DNA of 64,000 nt from Streptomyces sp. CB02400 (GTDB taxonomy: Bacteria; Actinomycetota; Actinomycetes; Streptomycetales; Streptomycetaceae), in NCBI RefSeq assembly GCF_001905725.1, contig NZ_LIWB01000006.1, positions 62,001 to 126,000 of the forward strand, read 5' to 3'. The position numbers and the translations under genes were made by a program. Each line of letters opens with the position of its first letter. Position 1 is the first letter of the stretch. Below the pieces are notes generated by a model, which was given only the letters and a program-made list of their open reading frames with translations, had not been told where the DNA came from and made no database searches. This document shows positions 16,584 to 23,615 of this stretch, piece after piece.

Positions 16584-17126
16584 TTGGAGGCGGACGAGCT
16601 GCTGATGCTTGTGGCCGGAGGTGACCAGAAGGCGTTCGAGGACCTGTACGGACTGGTCTCCGGGCCGGTGTACGGGCTGGTGCGGCGCGTGGTGCGCGAT
16701 CCCGCCCAGTCCGAGGAGGTGGCCCAGGAGGTGCTGCTCGAACTCTGGCGCTCCGCCGCGCGGTTCGACCCCGGCCGGGGCAGCGCGCTGTCCTGGGTCC
16801 TCACCCTCGCCCACCGCCGCGCCGTCGACCGGGTGCGCAGCGCCCGCGCGGCCGGCGAACGCGAGCAGCGCGAGGCCCGGCGCGGCCCCGGCCCCGCCTT
16901 CGACCAGGTCGCCGAGGAGGTCGAGGCCGGACTCGAACGCGAGTGGGTGCGCCGCTGCCTGGACCGCCTCACCGCGCTCCAGAGGCAGTCGGTCACCCTC
17001 GCCTACTACGACGGCTACACCTACCGCGAGGTGGCGGAGCGGCTGTCGCTGCCGCTGGGCACGGTCAAGACCCGTATGCGCGACGGACTGACCCGCCTGC
17101 GCGACTGCCTGGGAGGCGCGGCATGA
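16584..17126 (+). CDS. ECF sigma factor (SigK/ECF19-like)
   Basis: 180 aa from TTG 16584. Region 2 runs from AFEDLYGLVSGPVYGLVRR through SEEVAQEVLLELWRSA to WVLTLAHRRAVDRVRS (about 15-95). Region 4 is LTALQRQSVTLAYYDGYTYREVAERL followed by GTVKTRMRDGLTRLR (about 130-175), the helix-turn-helix that reads the -35. No extra C-terminal domain. The TTG start is preferred because GAGAGGGGG lies 8 bases upstream and the family begins E-A-D-E-L-L; longer in-frame starts read through non-conserved sequence. Its TGA overlaps the ATG of the anti-sigma gene, the standard coupling for such pairs. Confidence 0.9.
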   Translation: MEADELLMLVAGGDQKAFEDLYGLVSGPVYGLVRRVVRDPAQSEEVAQEVLLELWRSAARFDPGRGSALSWVLTLAHRRAVDRVRSARAAGEREQREARRGPGPAFDQVAEEVEAGLEREWVRRCLDRLTALQRQSVTLAYYDGYTYREVAERLSLPLGTVKTRMRDGLTRLRDCLGGAA

Positions 17127-17941
17127 GCCTGTTCGACCGACTGTCGCGCCGCGGGGACCCGCACTCCCTCGCCGCCCCCTACGCCCTCGACGCCCTGGAA
17201 CCCGCCGAACGCGTCCGCTTCGAGAAGCACCTGAGGTCCTGCGCCCGCTGTACCGCCGAGGTGCGGGACCTGGCCGAGGACGCCGTCCGCCTCGCCTGGT
17301 CCACGGCCGCGCCCGCGCCCGCCGCGCTGCGGGACCGGGTCCTGGCCGCCGTACGGACCACCCCGCAGGAACCCGCGCCCCGGGATCCGGCACGCGCGCG
17401 TGCCACGCAACTCCCGCCGCACGTCTGGGGCGCCGCGCCCCCGCCGCGCCTTCGCGAGCGGCGCCGTACGCCGCTGTTCGTGCCGTTCGCGACGGCCGCC
17501 GCCGCCGCGGCGCTCGTCGTCGCCGCGCTCTTCGCCGTCCAGGCGGACCGGACCCAGGACCGGCTCACCGCCGAACGCGACCGGTCACGTGAGATCGCCC
17601 ACGTTCTCGCCGCCCCGGACGCCCGCGCGAGCAGCGGCCGGGACGCGGGGGGCCGCACGATCGGAGTGATCGCCTCCGCATCGACCCGCAGCGCGGTCGT
17701 CACCCTCGGCGGATACGGCGACCCCCCGAACGGACGTGTGCGCCAGCTCTGGCTCATGGGTCCGGACGCACGACCGCGTTCCCTGGGGCTGTTCGAGGGC
17801 GACACGCCCCTGATCGCCTCCGGCCTCGACACCGCCGCGACGTCACTCGCCGTGACCGTCGAACCCGATGGCGGGTCGCCGCGGCCCACCTCACAACCCA
17901 TCGTCCAACTCGCCCTGAAAACGGTCGGATTCGGAGAGTAA
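17123..17941 (+). CDS. RskA-family membrane anti-sigma factor
   Basis: 272 aa. The N-terminal 60 residues form an anti-sigma domain with a histidine (DPHSLAAPYALDAL) and the zinc-type H-x3-C-x2-C motif HLRSCARC at about 38-45. A single membrane helix rich in Ala/Val (about 116-135) follows, then an extracellular RskA domain of about 130 residues containing GYGDPPNGRVRQLWLMGPDA. In the RskA/SigK model of mycobacteria, regulated proteolysis of the anti-sigma releases the sigma factor; the same is inferred here. The signal is unknown. Coupled to the sigma gene by ATGA. Confidence 0.9.
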   Translation: MSLFDRLSRRGDPHSLAAPYALDALEPAERVRFEKHLRSCARCTAEVRDLAEDAVRLAWSTAAPAPAALRDRVLAAVRTTPQEPAPRDPARARATQLPPHVWGAAPPPRLRERRRTPLFVPFATAAAAAALVVAALFAVQADRTQDRLTAERDRSREIAHVLAAPDARASSGRDAGGRTIGVIASASTRSAVVTLGGYGDPPNGRVRQLWLMGPDARPRSLGLFEGDTPLIASGLDTAATSLAVTVEPDGGSPRPTSQPIVQLALKTVGFGE

Positions 17942-18067
17942 TCGACGAGTGTTCGTCAACCCCCTTATGGGGAAGGTGAATCCTGTGACCTCGATACACG
18001 AGTGCCCGGACGGGGCGATAGGGTTACCCTGCCCGGGCCGGGTGGACTCGTACGGGTGGGGAGTGAC

Positions 18068-18343
18068 ATGGAACAGATAACAGTGCGCAGCAGGGCCAGG
18101 GTCCCTGCGATCACTTGCGGTAGCAGCGCGACCAGTTCGCGCCTCGACCGCCATCTCTCGGTTCTCGGGGGCCCCGCGGTCCCACAGCGGGAGACGGCCG
18201 AGGCGACGTCGCTGATGCGCGAGCTCATCGCGCGTGACACCGCGCACGACCGCGGCGCCAGGAGCGCGCGGGCCCGGGCGAGCCGCGTCTCGCTCTTCGC
18301 CCCGCTGCGTCGGCTGCGCCGCTCCCTGTTCGGCAACCGGTAG
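18068..18343 (+). CDS. Conserved small hypothetical protein, 91 aa
   Basis: ATG 18068 follows GGGGAG. The product is basic and Ser/Arg-rich, with no membrane helix and no motif I recognise; the middle (PQRETAEATSLMRELIARD) could form an amphipathic helix, and it ends RRLRRSLFGNR. GC at third codon positions is high throughout, which supports a real gene. It follows the anti-sigma gene by 126 bp with its own likely promoter. The function is unknown. Confidence 0.7.
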   Translation: MEQITVRSRARVPAITCGSSATSSRLDRHLSVLGGPAVPQRETAEATSLMRELIARDTAHDRGARSARARASRVSLFAPLRRLRRSLFGNR

Positions 18344-18707
18344 CGCCAGCGCCCGGACGGTCCACCTCCGTCCCGGCGCAGCGCCCCCGCCCCTGACCGT
18401 CATCCCCACGGCACGCGGCGGCCCTCCGGCGCCCGACCCGACACCGGCACCTCCCCATGCCGGCGCCCCCGTTCCCACCCGGCAGTGCTCCGGGGGCACA
18501 CCGGTCGACTCCATCCTGGCAGGGACCTGACATCCGCCTCGGGGCCTCACCCCTTCCCGCCCCCGTACAGCCAGGGGCATGGGCAGCACCGCGCACCATC
18601 CCAGTGCCCCCGCGACGGGATGCGCCACCGGCAAGGCCGCCCCGTCGGGCACGGGCACGTCGCCGAACAGGTCCGTCACCCCGCCGCCGACCCGTGCCGG
18701 GGAGCCC
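18344..18707. other. 364-bp intergenic region with a possible decayed gene
   Basis: On the minus strand, an open frame from ATG 18677-18679 begins MTDLFGDVPVPDGAALP and keeps strong third-position GC for about 40 codons, then loses it and reads as random Gly/Arg/Pro-rich sequence. This could be the remnant 5' end of a gene downstream of the type-ISP-like gene. I see no other structure. Confidence 0.3.
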
Positions 18708-19892
18708 TCAGATCAGCGCGAGCTGCCCCTCCGGCCCCTCCTCGTGGGCGTCCAGCACCGAGGCGGGGCGGCGTGCGGAGGACGGCACCGGAAGCACGCC
18801 CGCCGCGCGCAGCTCGGCCGCTGTGACCGGGTCGGGGAGGGCGGTGTCCGTCAGTGCCCCCTGCTCCGGGCGCAGTTCGGCCAGCAGGGCGAGGACCGTG
18901 ATCAGTTCCAGGAGCTCCGAGGTCCAGGTCTGGGGCCAGCCGGCCGGCCCGATCGCGGCCAGGGTGCCCGGCTCGGCCGGCTCCGTGCGGGCTGTGAACC
19001 ACTGCTCCAGCACCCGGACACCACCGGCCTCGAAGTCCCAGGCCCCGGGCGGCACCGGGGAGATACGGCCCTCGTCGAGCAGCAGGGTCTCCTCGTCCCG
19101 GTCGTAGGCCACGGTCAGCGGCCGGGAGGGCAGCGGGGCACGTACGTACGGGCGGCGCCCGCCGGGGAGTTTGGGCCGCTCCCCGTCGCGCCGCGACAGC
19201 CACAGCATCCGGCGGCCCACCGCGACGCCCCGCGCCCACACACCGGCGTCCCCGGTGAGTGGCACCGCGAGTCCGGCGGGCGTGGCGCGTGCCGCCGCCA
19301 TCGTCCAGGCGAGGACGTCCACCGGCGGGGTGTCCCGGCCGAGCCGGGCGGCGAGGTGGCCGGTCAGCCCCGGGGCCAGGTTCGGCTCCGCGGCGCCCGG
19401 CCGGCGGTACAGCGGACGGACGCGGCCGGTGCGCAGCAGCGGCGGCAGGGACGTGGCCAGCAGCGGCGGACCGGTGAGGGCCGGGGCCGTGCCCGTCTCC
19501 ACGACGAAGATCTGCCGCTCGTCCGCCACCCGCCACAACTCCGGCCGGGCCACGTCGATCAGCCGCTGGTCGGGGATCAGCCACTGCTCGTCGAACGGGG
19601 CGTACAGGACCCGTATCGGCTCGGGACACGGACCCGACGCGCGGGCCAGCTTCTCCGTGCCGCCGCTCTGGCCCGGCAGCTGTCCGACCGCCGTGTGCGG
19701 CGTCCGGGAACGCGTCGATCCGAACAGCGCCTCGCGGTCCGGCCCCTCGGCCTTCACCAGGGCGTCCCAACGGGCCTTCAGGGACGCCGCGTCGGGGGCC
19801 GCCGGCCACCCCCGGCCGAGCCGCGGCGGTGCGACGGACCACGGCATGAGGTCCGCCAGCAGCGGAGCGTCGTCGTGCGTCACGCAGGGCAT
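18708..19892 (-). CDS. Type ISP restriction/modification-like protein (specificity-domain type)
   Basis: 394 aa. Overall sequence and architecture match the actinobacterial proteins annotated as type ISP restriction/modification enzyme, which align with the C-terminal part of the LlaGI/LlaBIII-type enzymes; I recognise PFDEQWLIPDQRL, VDVLAWTMAAAR and AYDRDEETLLLD. There are no helicase Walker motifs, no N6-adenine methyltransferase motif (NPPY) and no nuclease motif, so on its own it cannot be a complete restriction system. It is widespread in Streptomyces as far as I recall, which argues for a housekeeping or DNA-binding role. ATG 19892 is used; GTG 19883 is possible. Family assignment is moderate; function is uncertain. 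Confidence 0.6.
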   Translation of the reverse strand: MPCVTHDDAPLLADLMPWSVAPPRLGRGWPAAPDAASLKARWDALVKAEGPDREALFGSTRSRTPHTAVGQLPGQSGGTEKLARASGPCPEPIRVLYAPFDEQWLIPDQRLIDVARPELWRVADERQIFVVETGTAPALTGPPLLATSLPPLLRTGRVRPLYRRPGAAEPNLAPGLTGHLAARLGRDTPPVDVLAWTMAAARATPAGLAVPLTGDAGVWARGVAVGRRMLWLSRRDGERPKLPGGRRPYVRAPLPSRPLTVAYDRDEETLLLDEGRISPVPPGAWDFEAGGVRVLEQWFTARTEPAEPGTLAAIGPAGWPQTWTSELLELITVLALLAELRPEQGALTDTALPDPVTAAELRAAGVLPVPSSARRPASVLDAHEEGPEGQLALI

Positions 19893-19917
19893 CGTACGGC
19901 CTGTGAGGGGTGGCGGA

Positions 19918-20667
19918 TCAGGTGGCGTCCAGGGTCACCGTGAAGGAGAAGCGGTCGCCCCGGTAGTTGATGACGGCCACGTCCAGGGGGCGGCCGTCGG
20001 TGTCGTAGGTGATGCCCGTGTAGTGCAGGATCGGGCTGAGCAGCGGGACCTGGAGCAGCCGGGCCGTCTCCGGGTCCGCGAGCCGCGCCTCCACCGTGTC
20101 CGTGATCCGGCTGATGTCCGCGCCGACGACATCCCGCAGCACCTTGGTCATCGGCCACCGCAGCAGGTCGGCCGGGTCGATGCGGGCGGCCAGTTCGGGA
20201 CGGACCCAGTTGCGGGCGTGGTTGGTCGGCTCGCCCGTCCTCTCGTCGCCGCGCAGCCGGTGGTACGCGGCAGCCTCGGACAGGTCCGGGAAGTACTCGG
20301 CGATCTCCGCCGGCACCGGCGCCGGACCGTGCTCCAGCAGTTCGGTCGTCATACCGGACTGCTGGGCCACGATCGCGTCCACCGAGCCCAGCAGCCGCAC
20401 CGGGGCGCCCCGCCGGGCGCCGGGCTCGATGAACGTGCCGCGCCGGCGGTGGCGGGTGATCAGCCCCTCGTCCTCCAGCTCCTTCAACGCCTGCCGCATG
20501 GTCAGCACGCTCACCCCGTAGTGCCCGGCGAGCTGTTCCTCGGTGGGCAGACGCAGGGGGTCCTGGGGCGAGCGGCCGAGGATCGAGGCGCGCAGCGACT
20601 GCGACACCTGATACCAGAGCGGCAACTTGCGGTTCAGGACGATCGAATCCGGAGCGAAGGAGGTCAC
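19918..20667 (-). CDS. GntR-family regulator, HutC/UTRA type, next to hmgA
   Basis: 249 aa. The winged helix (about 15-80) contains RLPTEEQLAGHYGVSVLTMRQALKELEDEGLITR; the remaining 150 residues form a UTRA effector domain ending PLDVAVINYRGDRFSFTVTL, typical of HutC-type sensors of small metabolites. GTG start at 20665-20667. It lies 74 bp downstream of hmgA on the same strand, so it is likely the local regulator of tyrosine/homogentisate breakdown, possibly sensing a pathway intermediate. That role is inferred from position only. Confidence 0.85.
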   Translation of the reverse strand: MTSFAPDSIVLNRKLPLWYQVSQSLRASILGRSPQDPLRLPTEEQLAGHYGVSVLTMRQALKELEDEGLITRHRRRGTFIEPGARRGAPVRLLGSVDAIVAQQSGMTTELLEHGPAPVPAEIAEYFPDLSEAAAYHRLRGDERTGEPTNHARNWVRPELAARIDPADLLRWPMTKVLRDVVGADISRITDTVEARLADPETARLLQVPLLSPILHYTGITYDTDGRPLDVAVINYRGDRFSFTVTLDAT

Positions 20668-20741
20668 GGGCTATCCGTACCGGTCGGAGAGCTTTCAGTG
20701 CAACGTGTGCCGTACCGGCTGTACCCCGGAGGCGAACCGGA

Positions 20742-22055
20742 TCAAAGCGACTGGAAGTGACGCTCGAGGCCCTGCCACACATCGTCGTAGCCCTGCTGGA
20801 GGTGTTCCGCCCGTGCCGCCTGGGGGGTCAGGGACACCGGCCAGCGGGTCTCGAACATGAAGGCCAGGCCGTCGTCGATCTTCTGCGGGCGCAGCTCCGC
20901 GGCGCTCGCCCGGTCGAACGTCTCCCGGTCGGGGCCGTGCGCCGACATCATGTTGTGCAGCGAGCCCCCGCCCGGCACGAAGCCCTCCGCCTTCGCGTCG
21001 TACGCGCCCTCGATCAGGCCCATGTACTCGCTCATCACGTTCCGGTGGAAGTACGGCGGCCGGAAGGTGTCCTCACCCACCAGCCAGCGGGGCGCGAAGA
21101 CCACGAAGTCCACCCCGGCCAGCCCCGGGGTGTCGCTCGGAGACGTCAGCACCGTGAAGATCGACGGGTCCGGATGGTCGTACGAGATGGTGCCCATCAC
21201 ATTGAAGCGGCGCAGATCGTAGGCGTAGGGCACATGGTTGCCGTGCCAGGCGACGACATCCAGCGGGGAGTGGTCGTACGTGGCCGACCACAGGTTGCCG
21301 CAGAACTTGTTCACCACCTCCACCGGCCCCTCGACGTCCTCGTACGCGGCGACGGGCGCCCGGAAGTCCCGGGCGTTGGCCAGTCCGTTGGCGCCGATCG
21401 GGCCGAGGTCGGGGAGCCGGAACGCCGCCCCGTAGTTCTCGCACACATAACCGCGGGCAGAGTCCTCGAGGAGGTCCACACGGAACCGCACCCCACGAGG
21501 AATCAACGCGATGTGTCCCGGCTCCACATGCAGCAGTCCGAACTCCGTGCGCAGCAGCAGCCCGCCGTGCTCGGGGACGATCAGCAGCTCACCGTCGGCG
21601 TCGCTGAAGACCCGGTCCATCGAGGCGGTGGCGTGGTACAGGTGCACGGCCATGCCGGTGCGCTGGGTGACGTCGCCGTTGCCGCCCAGGGTCCACAGTC
21701 CGGCCAGGAAGTCGGTGCCCCCGTCCGGCTTCGGCAGCGGGTTCCAGCGCAGCCGGTTGGGGTCGGGCACGGTCTGGGTGAAGGGCGCGGTGCGCAGCGC
21801 CCCGTTGCCCGTGCGGGTGAACGCCGGGTGGGCGGCCGACGGGCGGATCCGGTACAGCCAGGAGCGGCGGTTCTCCGCGCGGGGCTCGGTGAACGCCGTA
21901 CCGCTCAGCTGCTCCGCGTACAGCCCGAGCGGCGCGCGCTGCGGCGCGTTGCGGCCCTCGGGCAGGGCGCCCGGGACCGCCTCGGAGCTGTGCTCGTTGC
22001 CGAAACCGGAGAGGTGTTCCAGCCCCTCGGCGATCTTGCGCGCGTCCCCGCTCAT
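20742..22055 (-). CDS. hmgA: Homogentisate 1,2-dioxygenase
   Basis: 437 aa, the normal size for the family. It opens the aromatic ring of homogentisate to maleylacetoacetate in tyrosine and phenylalanine catabolism, using Fe(II) and O2. Family hallmarks are [12 protein letters not shown] at the N-terminus, [10 protein letters not shown], and the metal-site segment [17 protein letters not shown] (His and Glu six residues apart), followed by [12 protein letters not shown] carrying the third ligand histidine. ATG 22055 is preceded by AAGGGAG. A perfect inverted repeat at 22081-22100 lies just upstream and probably controls it. The other pathway genes (fumarylacetoacetase, HPD) are not in this window. 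Confidence 0.96.
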   Translation of the reverse strand: MSGDARKIAEGLEHLSGFGNEHSSEAVPGALPEGRNAPQRAPLGLYAEQLSGTAFTEPRAENRRSWLYRIRPSAAHPAFTRTGNGALRTAPFTQTVPDPNRLRWNPLPKPDGGTDFLAGLWTLGGNGDVTQRTGMAVHLYHATASMDRVFSDADGELLIVPEHGGLLLRTEFGLLHVEPGHIALIPRGVRFRVDLLEDSARGYVCENYGAAFRLPDLGPIGANGLANARDFRAPVAAYEDVEGPVEVVNKFCGNLWSATYDHSPLDVVAWHGNHVPYAYDLRRFNVMGTISYDHPDPSIFTVLTSPSDTPGLAGVDFVVFAPRWLVGEDTFRPPYFHRNVMSEYMGLIEGAYDAKAEGFVPGGGSLHNMMSAHGPDRETFDRASAAELRPQKIDDGLAFMFETRWPVSLTPQAARAEHLQQGYDDVWQGLERHFQSL

Positions 22056-22080
22056 GCCCGGTGCTCCCTTGCGATCAGAT

Positions 22081-22100
22081 TCCTATGTGACACCATAGGA
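22081..22100. promoter_or_regulatory. Probable hmgA operator (7-6-7 inverted repeat)
   Basis: TCCTATGTGACACCATAGGA: arms TCCTATG/CATAGGA are perfect around six central bases, 25 bases before the hmgA start codon, where an operator overlapping the promoter would lie. The neighbouring GntR/UTRA protein is the obvious candidate binder. Confidence 0.65.
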
Positions 22101-22231
22101 TTGCGATTTCCGCGCCGCAAGAGGGAGACGCGATCTCCGTCCTCCCTCCGTCCTCCTCCTCTCGACGGAGGACACGGAACCCGACTTCAGGTGGATCCGC
22201 GATGTCGTACCCGTGTTCTACGCTCCCGGGC

Positions 22232-22849
22232 ATGTCGTGGACGCGGAGCCTGATCACCGCGCTCGCGGTCTGTGTCGCACTCCTGGCCGGATCCGCGGGC
22301 TGCGGTCCGAGTGATGCCCGGGGGCAGGACGGGAAGCCGTCCTCACCGGCCGGTGAACTCCTGGACGAGAAGGACGAGGAGGGGAGCCCCTACCGCGAGG
22401 TGGACGCCGAGGACGCGCCCGCCGTCGGCGTCGAGGTCACCCCCGACACCGACGGCGGCTGGGACGTACGGCTGACCGTGCGCAACTTCCGCTTCTCCCC
22501 GGACGGCACCGGCGGGCGCGCGGTCGCCGGCCGCGGACTGGCGCACCTGGAGCTGAACGGCCGCCGCGTCGCCCTGCTGCGCACCCCCGAGTACCACCTC
22601 CCCGGCGACTCCGTCCCGCGCGGCACGCACCACGTCACCGCCCGCCTGTACGCCGACGACGGCTCGGTGTGGGCCGTGGACGGCGAACCCGTGGAGAGCA
22701 CGGCCGACATCACCGTGTCGGACCAGGAACCGAGCCCCGACCCGAGCGCCGCGCCGATGGGCACGGAACCTCCGGAACCGGCGCGCGGAACGGACGGGCG
22801 GGGCCATGGCGGAGGGCGAGGTTCCGCGGGCGGGGACGAGCAGGCATGA
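22232..22849 (+). CDS. Putative lipoprotein, hypothetical
   Basis: 205 aa. An N-terminal hydrophobic signal (SLITALAVCVALLAGSAGC) ends in a cysteine with SAG before it, an acceptable though weak lipobox. Next come a charged linker and a compact domain of about 110 residues with VEVTPDTDGGWDVRLTVRNF and HHVTARLYADDGSVWAVDG, which look like an Ig-like β-sandwich. The tail is Pro/Gly/Glu-rich and disordered. No family function is known to me. ATG 22232 is chosen over an earlier in-frame start because the signal peptide begins there. The stop overlaps the following tetR start (ATGA), so the two are co-translated. Confidence 0.75.
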   Translation: MSWTRSLITALAVCVALLAGSAGCGPSDARGQDGKPSSPAGELLDEKDEEGSPYREVDAEDAPAVGVEVTPDTDGGWDVRLTVRNFRFSPDGTGGRAVAGRGLAHLELNGRRVALLRTPEYHLPGDSVPRGTHHVTARLYADDGSVWAVDGEPVESTADITVSDQEPSPDPSAAPMGTEPPEPARGTDGRGHGGGRGSAGGDEQA

Positions 22850-23466
22850 TGAGGCCCGTGCCCCACGCGACATCGCTCCGCCGAGCGCCGGTGCAGCGGC
22901 GCAGCGCCGAACGGCTGGCCAGGATCCTCGACGCCTGCGCCGAACTCCTCGACGAGGCCGGCTACGACGACCTGAGCACCCGCGCGGTCGCGGAGCGCGC
23001 CGGCGTGCCCATCGGCTCCGTCTACCGCTTCTTCGGCAACAAGCGCCAGATGGCCGACGCGCTGGCCCAGCGCAACCTGGAGCGCTTCACGGAACGGGTC
23101 ACCGAACGCATCGAGGTGACCGGTGACCGGGGCTGGCGGCACGCCATGGACGTCGTGCTCGACGAGTACCTCGACATGAAGCGCACCGCCCCCGGCTTCT
23201 CCCTCGTCGACTTCGGCAACCAGATACCCGTCGGCACCCGCCGCGCCGAACCCAACCACCGCGTCGCCGACCGCCTCACCGACCTGCTCTCCGGCTACCT
23301 CGGCCGCGCGGCCGACGACGACCTGCGCCGCGCCTTCCTCGTCGCCGTCGAGACCGCCGACGCCCTCGTCCACCTGGCGTTCCGGATGGCGCCCGAGGGG
23401 GACGAGAAGGTCATCGGCGAACTGCGCGAGATGCTGCGGGCGTATCTGGCCCGGACGCTGGACTGA
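22846..23466 (+). CDS. TetR-family regulator
   Basis: 206 aa. The N-terminal helix-turn-helix (about 15-65) contains ARILDACAELLDEAGYDDLSTR and AGVPIGSVYRFFGNKRQMADAL. The C-terminal ligand domain (TetR_C type) has the recognisable stretch GFSLVDFGNQIPVGTRRAEPNHRVAD. Start ATG 22846 overlaps the lipoprotein stop; ATG 22849 is equally possible. It may control itself or the molybdoenzyme gene downstream, since a TetR-like half-palindrome lies between them at 23555. Ligand unknown. Confidence 0.85.
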   Translation: MMRPVPHATSLRRAPVQRRSAERLARILDACAELLDEAGYDDLSTRAVAERAGVPIGSVYRFFGNKRQMADALAQRNLERFTERVTERIEVTGDRGWRHAMDVVLDEYLDMKRTAPGFSLVDFGNQIPVGTRRAEPNHRVADRLTDLLSGYLGRAADDDLRRAFLVAVETADALVHLAFRMAPEGDEKVIGELREMLRAYLARTLD

Positions 23467-23468
23467 GT

Positions 23469-23522
23469 GGTCCCCCTCTCCGAGGCGGTCCCCCTGTCCG
23501 AGGCGGTCCCCCTGTCCGAGGG
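23469..23522. repeat. Three tandem 18-bp repeats after the tetR stop
   Basis: Unit GGTCCCCCTGTCCGAGGC at 23469-23486 (one base different), 23487-23504 and 23505-23522 (last base different). Intergenic minisatellite with no hairpin. Confidence 0.9.
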
Positions 23523-23550
23523 AGCCCTCCGGGCAACCCCCTCCCCTCCA

Positions 23551-23568
23551 TGCCTACCGGTCGGTATG
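23551..23568. promoter_or_regulatory. TetR-type operator-like site upstream of the molybdoenzyme
   Basis: TACCGGTCGGTA at 23555-23566 (arms TACCG/CGGTA). It shares ACCGGTCGGTA with the site at 47453-47469 and the core ACCGGT with 41942-41957. Confidence 0.5.
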
Positions 23569-23615
23569 CTCGGCCCGTCCGCGCGTCACCGCAGCCGCCG
23601 CACCCGGGAGGTCCC

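Noticed and set aside
17891..18679. 262-codon minus-strand frame starting MTDLFGDVPVPDG
   Set aside because: Only the first 40 codons look coding; the rest is random and overlaps the small gene at 18068. Noted as a possible remnant, not annotated as a gene.
18708..19892. Complete restriction-modification defence system
   Set aside because: No nuclease, helicase or methyltransferase motif in the protein or its neighbours.
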